From: CAZYMF01 sp964648215
GTDB taxonomy: Bacteria > Desulfobacterota > Binatia > HRBIN30 > JACQVA1
Direction: 5' to 3'
DNA: 11,640 bases
NCBI GenBank assembly: GCA_964648215.1
Contig: CAZYMF010000162.1
Coordinates: 1 to 11,640, forward strand
The notes under the pieces: generated by a model
What the model saw: the letters and a program-made list of their open reading frames with translations, nothing else
Database searches by the model: none
Told to the model about the DNA's origin: nothing
Program-made: the position numbers and the translations under genes
Shown here: positions 1 to 6,715 of the stretch, piece after piece
Position numbering within the stretch: position 1 is the stretch's first letter
How the letters are laid out: each line of letters begins with the position of its first letter

Positions 1-30
1 CCGGGCATCCGACTCCAGCGACGGCTCACG

Positions 31-117
31 GTAGGGCGGGCACGGTCCGCCGTGGAGCACTGCCCCGGGGTAGCGTGCTTGCCGGCTTCCGAGACCGGCG
101 GGCGGTGCCCGCCCTAC
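31..117. repeat. Long inverted repeat with 13-bp perfect arms
   Basis: The arms GTAGGGCGGGCAC (31-43) and GTGCCCGCCCTAC (105-117) are perfect reverse complements enclosing 61 bases. Inside are two smaller hairpins: CACGG/CCGTG (41-45 with 50-54, 4-base loop) and GCCGG/CCGGC (81-85 with 95-99). The first competes with the outer stem, so the element could switch between one long stem and two short ones. It lies upstream of the tetR promoter in non-coding DNA. It resembles dispersed palindromic REP/MITE-like elements, but only one copy is in this window, so dispersal is inferred. It could also terminate transcription of a gene left of the window. Confidence 0.6.
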
Positions 118-119
118 GG

Positions 120-154
120 ACTTGGAGCCTGGAGCTTGCATCTAGGAACTGTCC
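120..154. repeat. Degenerate 7-bp tandem repeat, five units
   Basis: Bases 120-154 divide into five consecutive heptamers starting at 120, 127, 134, 141 and 148, such as ACTTGGA and GCCTGGA, with approximate consensus GCTTGGA. The tract directly follows the inverted repeat and ends at the -35 box of the tetR promoter. Two other gaps in this window (4180-4214 and 6596-6672) carry tracts with the same 7-bp phasing but other sequences. The function is unknown. Confidence 0.45.
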
Positions 155-183
155 TTGACCCGCCCTCGGGCTCGGAGTAACTT
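155..183 (+). promoter_or_regulatory. Sigma70-like promoter of the tetR-RND operon
   Basis: TTGACC (155-160, five of six matches to TTGACA) is followed after 17 bases by TAACTT (178-183, three of six matches to TATAAT, with T1, A2 and T6 kept). Transcription would start near 190, inside the first palindrome of the operator, leaving a leader of about 25 bases before the ATG at 215. The -10 box touches the left palindrome, the expected geometry for repression by steric block. The prediction rests on sequence alone. Confidence 0.55.
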
Positions 184-216
184 GAGCCCCGGCTCAAAAT
201 ATGAGCCACGGCTCAT
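182..216. promoter_or_regulatory. Twin palindromic operator, probable TetR binding site
   Basis: Two perfect palindromes lie in tandem: TTGAGCCCCGGCTCAA (182-197) and ATGAGCCACGGCTCAT (201-216). Both have 7-bp arms and a 2-bp centre, with shared core TGAGCCnnGGCTCA, and their centres are 19 bp apart. The left one covers the predicted transcription start and abuts the -10 box. The right one includes the first two bases of the ATG at 215. TetR-family dimers usually bind palindromes of about this size next to their own gene, so autorepression is the natural reading. Two sites suggest binding of a pair of dimers, as known for QacR. The half-site ACGGCTCA also occurs at 21-28, but without a matching left arm. 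Confidence 0.8.
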
Positions 217-907
217 GACCCCTGCCAAGCTCACCCGCAAACAGCGCGAGCTGGCCCTGCGCCAGACCCTGGTGTTCGAGGCCGCCGAGGCGGTGCTGGC
301 CGAGCGCGGCTTTCACGGCGCCTCGGTGGACGAGATCGCCAAGCGCGCCGGTGTTTCCGTCGGCACGCTCTACAACCTGTTCGGCAGCAAGGAGAGTCTG
401 TACGCGGCGCTGCTCGAGCGCGGGGTGGAGGACGTGCGCGCGTTCGTGCGCGCGCGGGTGGCGGGCGCACCCGACGGCCTGGCGCAGCTGCACGCGGCGG
501 TCGACGCCATCTTCGCCTACTTCGGCGAGCACGAGCGCGCCTTCCGCGTCTACGTCACCGCCACCCACGGGCTCGACTGGAACGTGATGCCGCAGTTCGG
601 CGAGCGCGTCTTCCGTCACATGCAGCGCTTCTCCGACGACATTGCCGACCTCTGCCGCCGCGCCGTGCGCGAGCGCCGCCTGCCGCGCCTCGACCCGGCG
701 CTGCTGGCGCTGTCGCTGCTCGGCACCATCAACTCCTTCGTCACCCGCTGGGCGACCGAGCGCCGCGGCCGCCTCGTCGACTACCAGGCGGGAGCGCACG
801 CGATCCTGACCGCGCTGGCGGGCGGCGCCGCCGCGCCGGCCGTTGGTCGGAACCGGAGCGGCGCGCGAGCGGTGAACGGCGCCGGCCGGCGCAAGGTCGC
901 CCGATGA
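215..907 (+). CDS. TetR-family transcriptional repressor
   Basis: This 230-residue protein is probably a ligand-responsive repressor of itself and of the RND pump that follows. The N-terminal TetR helix-turn-helix lies at about residues 37-57 and has the family pattern GASVDEIAKRAGVSVGTLYN followed by F-G-SKE-LY. The C-terminal helical part would bind ligand and dimerise but is too variable to name a ligand. The tail of about 20 residues is rich in Arg, Ala and Gly. I chose the ATG at 215 because the frame's earlier TTG at 155 lies in the predicted -35 box and would translate through the operator. No clear Shine-Dalgarno sequence precedes 215, and the start codon overlaps the right operator palindrome. 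The stop codon overlaps the RND start (ATGA, 904-907), which implies translational coupling. Confidence 0.93.
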   Translation: MTPAKLTRKQRELALRQTLVFEAAEAVLAERGFHGASVDEIAKRAGVSVGTLYNLFGSKESLYAALLERGVEDVRAFVRARVAGAPDGLAQLHAAVDAIFAYFGEHERAFRVYVTATHGLDWNVMPQFGERVFRHMQRFSDDIADLCRRAVRERRLPRLDPALLALSLLGTINSFVTRWATERRGRLVDYQAGAHAILTALAGGAAAPAVGRNRSGARAVNGAGRRKVAR

Positions 908-3900
908 TTCTCGCCGACGTCTCCGTCCGCCGCCCCGTCTTCGCCACCATGGGCATCGCCGCCCTGGTGGTGATGGGAATTTTCTCCTATCGCTCCCTCG
1001 TCGTCGATCTCTTCCCCCGCGCCGACATTCCCGTCGTCGCCATCACCACCACGCTGCCGGGCGCCGGGCCCGAGGAGATGGAGGCCCGCGTCACCAAGGT
1101 GCTCGAGGAGGCGGTCAACACGGTGAGCGGCATCGACGAGATGCACTCGGTGACGCTGGAAGGCTTCTCCCGCGTCATCATCCTGTTTCGCCTCGAGCGC
1201 GATCTCGAGACCGCGGCGCAGGACGTGCGCGACAAGGTCGGCGCCGTCCTCGGGCAGCTTCCCGACGGCACCGATCCGCCGGTGGTGGAGAAGTTCGATC
1301 CCGACACCACGCCGGTGCTGTTCCTCGCCGTCTCCGGCGACCGCGATCCGCGCGAGCTCACCGAGATCGCCAAGAAGCGGGTGAAGGACCCGCTCGAGAG
1401 CCTGCCCGGCGTCGGCGCGATCAAGATCATCGGCGGGCGCGAGCGCGAGGTGCAGATCATCGTCGACCCGCAACGGCTCGAAGCGCTCGGGCTCAGCATC
1501 GGCGAGGTGGCGCAGGCGCTGGCGGCGCAGAACGTGGAGATCCCCGGCGGCCGGCTGGTGCACAACGGGCGCGAGGCGGTGCTGCGCACGCTCGGGCGCG
1601 TCGACCGGGTGGCCGACTTCGAGCAGTTGGTGGTGGGGGTGCGCCACGGCACGCCGATCCGCGTCGCCGACATCGGCCGGGCGGTCGACGGCGTCGTCGA
1701 GCCGCGCTCGCTGTCGCGCTACAACGGCCGCAACGCGCTGACGCTGCTGGTGCGCAAGCAGTCGGGCGCCAACACCGTGGCCACCGTCGACGAGGTGGTC
1801 CGCCGCCTGGCCGAGGTTCGCCGCGGTCTGCCGCCGGGCGTCGACGTCACCGTGACGCGCGACCAGGCCTACTTCATCCGCGTCGCCCTGGAGGCGGTCC
1901 AGGAGCACCTGGTCATCGGCGCGCTGCTGGCCAGCATCGTCGTCTTCGTGTTCATGGGCAACTGGCGCGCGACGATGATCGCCGCCCTCGCCATCCCCTG
2001 CTCGGTGGTGGCGACCTTCACCCTGATGCGGGTGATGGGCTTCACCCTCAACTGGTTCACGCTGCTGGCGCTGACGCTCTCGGTGGGCATCGTCATCGAC
2101 GACGCCATCGTGGTGCTGGAGAACGTCTTCCGCTTCATCGAGGAGAAGGGCATGGCGCCGGCCGAGGCGGCGCGCGCGGCGACGGCCGAGGTCGGCCTGG
2201 CGGTCAGCGCGACGACGCTGTCGCTGGTGGTGATCTTCGTGCCGGTGGCCTTCATCCCCGGCATCATGGGGCAGTTCCTGAAGAGCTTCGGCCTGACCAT
2301 GGCGGGCGCCATCCTGGTCTCGCTGCTGGTGGCGTTCACGCTGACCCCGATGCTGTGCTCGCGCTTCCTGCGCCACCGGCAGGGCAAGAAGCTCTCGCGC
2401 GAGGCGTGGTACTTCCGCCCGCTCGAGGCGGGCTACGCCGCCGTCCTGCGCTGGTCGATGCGCCACCGCTGGGTGATCGTGCTGGCGGCGATGCTGACCA
2501 TCGCCTCGATCCCGCTCATCGGCCGCCACGTCGGCTTCGCCTTCATGCCGCAGGACGAGCAGGGCGACTTCGAGGTGAACATCAAAACGCCGCAGGGCTA
2601 CTCGCTGGACCGCAGCGACGCCTTGGCGCGCGAGATCGAGGGTGAGCTCGAGAAGCTGCCCGGCATCGAGCACCTCACCACCAACGTCGGCTCACCCGAC
2701 ACCGACTCGGTCACGACGATGCAGCTGGTGGCGGTGATGAAGCCGATCCATCAGCGGCCGATCAGCCAGTACGCGGTGATGGAGCGCGCCCGGCAGATCG
2801 TCGCCCGCTATCCCGAGCTGCGCGCCAGCGTCGATCAGCCGCCGCCGCTGTCCGGTAGCGGCATGCGCAACGCCGAGATCGTCTACAACATCCAGGGGCC
2901 GGACCTGCCGGTGCTCGAGCGTCTGGCGGGCGAGGTCCGCCACATCATGGAGACGGTCCCCGGCATCGTCGACATCGACTCCAGCTACGAGGCGGGCAAG
3001 CCCGAGGTGCAGGTGCGCATCAATCGCGCCAAGGCGGCCGACCTCGGCGTCGCCGTCGGCGACGTCGCGCGCAGCCTGCGCACGATGGTGGCGGGCGACG
3101 TCGTCACCACGTTCAAGGACGGCACCGATCTCTACGATGTGCGCCTGCGGCTCGACCAGCGCTACCGCTCCGATCCCGACACGCTCGGGCATCTGACCGT
3201 GGCGTCGTCGCGCGGCGGCCAGGTGCGGCTCGACAGCGTGGTGGACGTCGTCCGCGGCACCGGCCCGGCGCAGATCGACCGGCAAAATCGCGAGCGGCGG
3301 ATCAGCCTGCTGGCGAACATGGGGAAGGGCTACGCCCTCGGCGACGCGCTGCGCGAGGTGAACCGGCGCGTGGCCAAGCTCGACGTCCCGCCCGGCTACC
3401 GCACCGGCGTCAGCGGCATGGGCAAGATCCTCGCCGAGACCGAGTCGGGCTTCAAGATCGCCTTCCTGCTGTCGGTGATCTTCATGTACATGGTGCTGGC
3501 GAGCCAGTTCGAGAGCTTCCTGCACCCGATCACGATCCTGCTGTCGCTGCCGCTGGCGGTGCCGTTCGCGCTGATCTCGCTGTGGCTGGTGAGCTCGACG
3601 CTGAACATGTTCAGCGCGTTGGGGATCCTGCTGCTCTTCGGCGTGGTGAAGAAGAACGCGATCCTGCAGATCGACCACACCATCGGCCTGCGCGCCGCCG
3701 GCAAGCCGATGTACGAGGCCATCATCCAGGCCAACCGCGAGCGGTTGCGGCCGATCCTGATGACCACCATCTCGCTGGTGGCGGGCATGGCGCCGCTGGT
3801 CTTCGCCACCGGCGACGGCGCCGAGACCAACCGCTCGATCGGCATCGTGGTCATGGGCGGCCAGACGCTCTGCCTGCTGATCACGCTGCTGATCACGCCG

Positions 3901-4032
3901 GTGGCGTACTCGCTGTTCGAGGACGCCAAGACCTGGCGCCCGTGGCGGCGTGCGGCCAAAGTGCCGGCGCCGACGATCCCGGCGGTTCCCGCCGCCTACC
4001 GCGACGCACACCCCATCAAGCGCAGCGCGTAG
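904..4032 (+). CDS. RND efflux transporter permease (HAE1 / AcrB type)
   Basis: This 1042-residue inner-membrane drug/proton antiporter has the usual length for AcrB-type pumps. The first membrane helix is at about residues 10-30, followed by a porter domain and a membrane block. The second half repeats this layout from about residue 520. The proton-relay residues are present: Asp399-Asp400 in the TM4 motif GIVIDDAIVVLEN, and Lys917 in the TM10 motif GVVKKNAIL, matching AcrB D407/D408 and K940. The start ATG overlaps the tetR stop by 4 bp, so both genes share one mRNA and probably the same repression. Such pumps normally work with a periplasmic adaptor and an outer-membrane channel, often encoded beside them. 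Neither is found in this window, so partners must be elsewhere. The substrate cannot be read from the sequence. The frame is intact. Confidence 0.96.
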   Translation: MILADVSVRRPVFATMGIAALVVMGIFSYRSLVVDLFPRADIPVVAITTTLPGAGPEEMEARVTKVLEEAVNTVSGIDEMHSVTLEGFSRVIILFRLERDLETAAQDVRDKVGAVLGQLPDGTDPPVVEKFDPDTTPVLFLAVSGDRDPRELTEIAKKRVKDPLESLPGVGAIKIIGGREREVQIIVDPQRLEALGLSIGEVAQALAAQNVEIPGGRLVHNGREAVLRTLGRVDRVADFEQLVVGVRHGTPIRVADIGRAVDGVVEPRSLSRYNGRNALTLLVRKQSGANTVATVDEVVRRLAEVRRGLPPGVDVTVTRDQAYFIRVALEAVQEHLVIGALLASIVVFVFMGNWRATMIAALAIPCSVVATFTLMRVMGFTLNWFTLLALTLSVGIVIDDAIVVLENVFRFIEEKGMAPAEAARAATAEVGLAVSATTLSLVVIFVPVAFIPGIMGQFLKSFGLTMAGAILVSLLVAFTLTPMLCSRFLRHRQGKKLSREAWYFRPLEAGYAAVLRWSMRHRWVIVLAAMLTIASIPLIGRHVGFAFMPQDEQGDFEVNIKTPQGYSLDRSDALAREIEGELEKLPGIEHLTTNVGSPDTDSVTTMQLVAVMKPIHQRPISQYAVMERARQIVARYPELRASVDQPPPLSGSGMRNAEIVYNIQGPDLPVLERLAGEVRHIMETVPGIVDIDSSYEAGKPEVQVRINRAKAADLGVAVGDVARSLRTMVAGDVVTTFKDGTDLYDVRLRLDQRYRSDPDTLGHLTVASSRGGQVRLDSVVDVVRGTGPAQIDRQNRERRISLLANMGKGYALGDALREVNRRVAKLDVPPGYRTGVSGMGKILAETESGFKIAFLLSVIFMYMVLASQFESFLHPITILLSLPLAVPFALISLWLVSSTLNMFSALGILLLFGVVKKNAILQIDHTIGLRAAGKPMYEAIIQANRERLRPILMTTISLVAGMAPLVFATGDGAETNRSIGIVVMGGQTLCLLITLLITPVAYSLFEDAKTWRPWRRAAKVPAPTIPAVPAAYRDAHPIKRSA

Positions 4033-4062
4033 CACGCTCCGCAAATGGGATTCTCGTCCCAG

Positions 4063-4143
4063 CCATCCCTGGAGGGCGCTGCTCCGCCGGCACCGGCCGG
4101 GGCGGATGGGGCACGGCAGCGACGGAGCGCTGCCCTCCAATGG
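4063..4143. repeat. Large imperfect hairpin in the convergent gap, possible bidirectional terminator
   Basis: The paired segments are CCAT/ATGG (4063-4066 with 4140-4143), TGGAGGGC/GCCCTCCA (4070-4077 with 4132-4139) and CTCCG/CGGAG (4082-4086 with 4123-4127). A 3-base bulge and a 4-base imperfect stretch separate them. A smaller TCCGCC/GGCGGA stem lies inside (4083-4088 with 4101-4106). The element sits between the convergent RND and metallopeptidase genes, 30 bases after the RND stop, so it may stop transcription from both sides, although no T-run follows. It resembles the inverted repeat at 31-117 in size and GC-richness, suggesting a dispersed palindromic repeat class. That link is inference. 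No gene is seen in 4033-4216. Confidence 0.5.
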
Positions 4144-4179
4144 TCGTGGTGCGGTAGCGCGTCCTCGTAGAGAGATCCG

Positions 4180-4214
4180 GCTTTGCGCTTGCAACTTTCC
4201 GCTTGAAGCTTGGC
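4180..4214. repeat. Degenerate 7-bp tandem repeat, five units
   Basis: Five consecutive heptamers start at 4180, 4187, 4194, 4201 and 4208, such as GCTTGCA and GCTTGAA, with approximate consensus GCTTGnn. The tract ends two bases before the stop codon of the minus-strand metallopeptidase gene (4217-4219). The unit is close to that of the 120-154 tract, so the two may share an origin. The function is unknown. Confidence 0.5.
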
Positions 4215-4216
4215 CC

Positions 4217-5002
4217 TCAGAGATCGAACTCCTCCAGCAGCGCCCAGCGCAGGCGGGCGAAGTGGAGCATCGAGGTGATGTAGTAGAGCCGGCGCGGCGG
4301 CTCCCAGTCGAGACGCTGCTCGATGTCGAAACCGTAGTTCGAGCCGAGGTGTGCCCGCAGCCGCGACAGCGTCGCGCGGTCGAGACCCGCCGCCTTCCGC
4401 AGCCGCTGCCGCCAGGTGCCGGTGGGGAAGACCCGCTCGGCGATCGCCGTGGGGTAGGCCGAGATCACCGGAAACAGATCGGCGAAGAGCTCGTCGGGGC
4501 GCCGCAGGTGCTCGGCGAAGTCGCTGTTGAAGAAGGCCCGCGTCGGCGCGCTCTCGCCCGGACCGAGCATGCGCTCGCGGAACCAGTGCCCGAGCTCGTG
4601 GCCGAAGCTGGCCGCCACGGCGCCCGGCAGGTGCGCGACGTTGAGCCAGATCAACGGGCCGCGCCGGCGGTCGCGGTGGTAGAAGGCGCGCAGCGTGCGC
4701 CGGGCCGGCGCCTCCTGGAAGCGCAACACGATGCCCAGATCCGTGACCTGATCCCGCATCGCCTGGTCGAACTGCATCGCCTTGCGGTTCATGTCGGGGA
4801 AGTGATGGCGGGCCTCCCCCACGAACTCGCGCACCGGCAACCGGCCGCTGCGGTGCAGCGAGCGAACCGTGGCGCGATAGTCGCGCGCCAGAATGCGGCG
4901 CAGGTCGCGCAGCCGCGCCCGCCACTGCGGGTCACCGTCGTCGGCCTCGATGTGAAAGGTCGACAAGACCTCGGCTACCAGGCGATCGAGCTCAGCGTCC
5001 AT
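4217..5002 (-). CDS. ImmA/IrrE-like (DUF955-type) zinc metallopeptidase, stand-alone
   Basis: The 261-residue protein carries the zinc-peptidase motif HELGH at residues 135-139, in the context AASFGHELGHWF. A probable third zinc ligand is Glu171 in DELFADLF, 32 residues after the motif. This HExxH plus E-xx-A-D/N arrangement is that of ImmA/IrrE-type peptidases, which in other bacteria cleave or trigger cleavage of a partner repressor. Neither signal peptide nor membrane helix is seen, so it is probably cytoplasmic. The N-terminal 120 residues are rich in Arg and Asp and are not recognised; no HTH domain is fused, and no small repressor gene lies beside it. The ATG at 5002 has GAGG 7 bases upstream. 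It lies 113 bases downstream of purB on the same strand. Other gluzincin families with HExxH remain possible. Confidence 0.72.
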   Translation of the reverse strand: MDAELDRLVAEVLSTFHIEADDGDPQWRARLRDLRRILARDYRATVRSLHRSGRLPVREFVGEARHHFPDMNRKAMQFDQAMRDQVTDLGIVLRFQEAPARRTLRAFYHRDRRRGPLIWLNVAHLPGAVAASFGHELGHWFRERMLGPGESAPTRAFFNSDFAEHLRRPDELFADLFPVISAYPTAIAERVFPTGTWRQRLRKAAGLDRATLSRLRAHLGSNYGFDIEQRLDWEPPRRLYYITSMLHFARLRWALLEEFDL

Positions 5003-5044
5003 AATTTCGCCTCACGGCTGCATGCCAAACAAGGCAGGAGGGAA

Positions 5045-5126
5045 CCACCGAGGCACGGAGGTCACCGAGAGGATTGTGGTCTGGGGCGGAACAGGATTCA
5101 CCGGATTCCGGGGTCTCAGAGGATTT
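5045..5126. repeat. Short-period tandem repeats between the peptidase gene and purB
   Basis: Two degenerate tracts follow each other. At 5047-5072, units of 8-9 bases resemble ACCGAGGC and ACGGAGGTC. At 5091-5126, four exact-length 9-mers start at 5091, 5100, 5109 and 5118 (ACAGGATTC, ACCGGATTC, CGGGGTCTC, AGAGGATTT). The last unit lies inside the purB reading frame and the third contains part of its stop codon (TCA on the plus strand, 5116-5118). The final residues of PurB are therefore written in repeat sequence. This tract is rich in AGGATT and differs in texture from the coding DNA on both sides. Confidence 0.6.
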
Positions 5127-6543
5127 CGCGCGGCACGTAGTCCCTTGCCTCCGGGTGCCGCGAGACGACTTCGTCCACCGCCGCGACGAACGCGTCGGCC
5201 TGCGCTCGGGCGGCGCCGATGAAGGCGCCCTCGGCGGCGAGCAGGCCTTCCAGCTCTACCTTGCCGAGGCCCACGCGTTTGTCCGCGGCGAGACGGTCGA
5301 GCAGGTCGTTGTCGCGCCCGCCCGCGCGCAGCGCCTTCGCTACCGCCTGCGCATGCTCCTGGATCGCCGCGTGCGCCTTCTCGCGGCCGGCGCCGCGTTG
5401 CACCGCCCGCATGAGAATCGTCGTGGTGGCGAGGAAGGGCAGATAGCGCTCGCGCTCGGCGGCGATCACCTCGGGATAGACGGTCATCTCGCCGACGATG
5501 GCCAGGAACGTCTCCAGCAATCCGTCGGTGGTCAGCATGGCGCCGGGGAGCGCCACCCGACGCACGACAGAGCACGACACGTCGCCCTCGTTCCACTGGT
5601 CGCCGGCGAGCCCCATCACCATGTTGAGGTAGCCGCGCAGGACCACGTGCAGCCCGTTGAGCCGCTCGCAGCTGCGGGCGTTCATCTTGTGCGGCATCGC
5701 CGACGACCCGACCTGGCCCTGGCGAAACCCCTCCGACGCGAGCTCGAAGCCGCTCATCAGCCGCCAGGTCTTGGCGAAGCTGCTAGGGCCGGCGCCGAGC
5801 TGGTAGAGGGCGCTCACCACCTCGAAGTCGAGGCTGCGCGGGTACACCTGGCCGGTGGCCTGCAGGGGGCGATCGAAGCCGAGAAAACGGACGACGGCCT
5901 GCTCCAGCCGGGCGACCTTGGCGGCGTCGCCGCCGAACAACGTGAGCTGGTCGAGCTGGGTTCCCACCGGCCCCTTGAGGCCGCGCAACGGGTAGCGCGC
6001 GAGCACCGACTCGAGCTGGTCGAAGGCCAGCAGCATCTCCTCGCCGAACATGGCCAGGCGGCGGCCGACGGTGGTCGGCTGCGCCGGCACGTTGTGCGAG
6101 CGGCCGGTGAGGACGACGTCGCGCCACTCGCGCACGCGCTGCGACAGGCGGAACAGGCAGGCGGCGTACTTCGCGCGCAGCAGCTCGAGCGAGCGCCGGA
6201 TCTGCAGCTCCTCGACGTTCTCGGTGAGGTCGCGGCTGGTGAGGCCCTTGTGGATGTGCTCGTGGCCGGCGAGGACGCAGAACTCCTCGATGCGCGCCTT
6301 GACGTCGTGGCGCGTGACGCGCTCGCGCTCGCGGATGCGTCCGAGATCGACCTGGCCCTTGACCCGCTCGTAGGCGGTGATCGCGGCCTCGGGGATATCG
6401 ATGCCGAGCTCGCGCTGCGCCCGCATCACCGCGATCCAGTACTCGCGCTCGAGCACCACCTTGCCGCGTGCCGACCAGAGCGCCGCCATCGCCGGGCTGG
6501 CGTAGCGCTCGGCGAGGACGTCGGCGGGGAGATCGCTTTCCAT
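5116..6543 (-). CDS. purB: Adenylosuccinate lyase
   Basis: This is the fumarase/aspartase-superfamily enzyme that splits SAICAR to AICAR and adenylosuccinate to AMP, releasing fumarate in both steps of purine synthesis. It has 475 residues from the ATG at 6543. Family landmarks appear in order: TRHDVKA with His79, the TSRD motif at 102-105, TGRSHNVPAQPTT with the catalytic-region His150, and the superfamily signature GSSAMPHKMN at 279-288, whose serines lie in the mobile catalytic loop. The MPHKMN-ARSCERLNGL form is that of the long PurB type seen for example in mycobacteria. An in-frame GTG at 6570 would add nine residues, but family N-termini fit the ATG better, and neither start has a clear Shine-Dalgarno sequence. 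The C-terminus ends in repeat DNA. Confidence 0.95.
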   Translation of the reverse strand: MESDLPADVLAERYASPAMAALWSARGKVVLEREYWIAVMRAQRELGIDIPEAAITAYERVKGQVDLGRIRERERVTRHDVKARIEEFCVLAGHEHIHKGLTSRDLTENVEELQIRRSLELLRAKYAACLFRLSQRVREWRDVVLTGRSHNVPAQPTTVGRRLAMFGEEMLLAFDQLESVLARYPLRGLKGPVGTQLDQLTLFGGDAAKVARLEQAVVRFLGFDRPLQATGQVYPRSLDFEVVSALYQLGAGPSSFAKTWRLMSGFELASEGFRQGQVGSSAMPHKMNARSCERLNGLHVVLRGYLNMVMGLAGDQWNEGDVSCSVVRRVALPGAMLTTDGLLETFLAIVGEMTVYPEVIAAERERYLPFLATTTILMRAVQRGAGREKAHAAIQEHAQAVAKALRAGGRDNDLLDRLAADKRVGLGKVELEGLLAAEGAFIGAARAQADAFVAAVDEVVSRHPEARDYVPREIL

Positions 6544-6595
6544 GTCTGGCGCTGGTTTCGTCTCAGTCACGTTGGGTCACCGGCTTTGCCCGAAG

Positions 6596-6672
6596 AGAAT
6601 GAGAAACAGAAAACAGGAAACCGGAAACTCGAAATGGAAAATCAAAGACGAAGTTCAGTTTCCCGTTTTCGA
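6596..6672. repeat. Degenerate 7-bp tandem repeat (GAAACNG type) upstream of purB
   Basis: From 6596 the sequence falls into consecutive heptamers starting at 6596, 6603, 6610, 6617, 6624, 6631 and so on to 6666. Examples are GAAACAG, AAAACAG and GAAACCG. The later units (TTTCCCG, TTTTCGA) resemble the complement of the earlier ones, so the tract is partly self-complementary: GGAAACT (6623-6629) pairs perfectly with AGTTTCC (6657-6663). It is strikingly A-rich against a GC-rich background. On the minus strand just upstream, TTGACT (6704-6699) and TAGATG (6682-6677), 16 bases apart, could be a weak purB promoter, which would put the repeat in the purB 5' leader. The rest of the gap up to 6783 holds only hairpins. 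Confidence 0.6.
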
Positions 6673-6715
6673 CTTACATCTAGACCTTGCCCAATTTCAG
6701 TCAAGTTTCAATGAG

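Noticed and set aside
155..214. TTG at 155 as the start of the tetR gene
   Set aside because: These bases match the promoter -35 box and the operator; the extra 20 residues do not look like a TetR N-terminus.
781..2673. Long minus-strand open frame antisense to the RND gene
   Set aside because: The translation is low-complexity, rich in His, Arg, Asp and Ala, as expected opposite a GC-rich gene. The plus-strand frame encodes a complete RND pump with all motifs.
2692..4194. Second long minus-strand frame antisense to the 3' half of the RND gene
   Set aside because: Same compositional artefact; no domain is recognisable.
5074..6714. Plus-strand 546-residue frame opposite purB
   Set aside because: It mirrors the purB codons, has His/Arg/Ala-rich low complexity and no motif, and purB is certain on the other strand.
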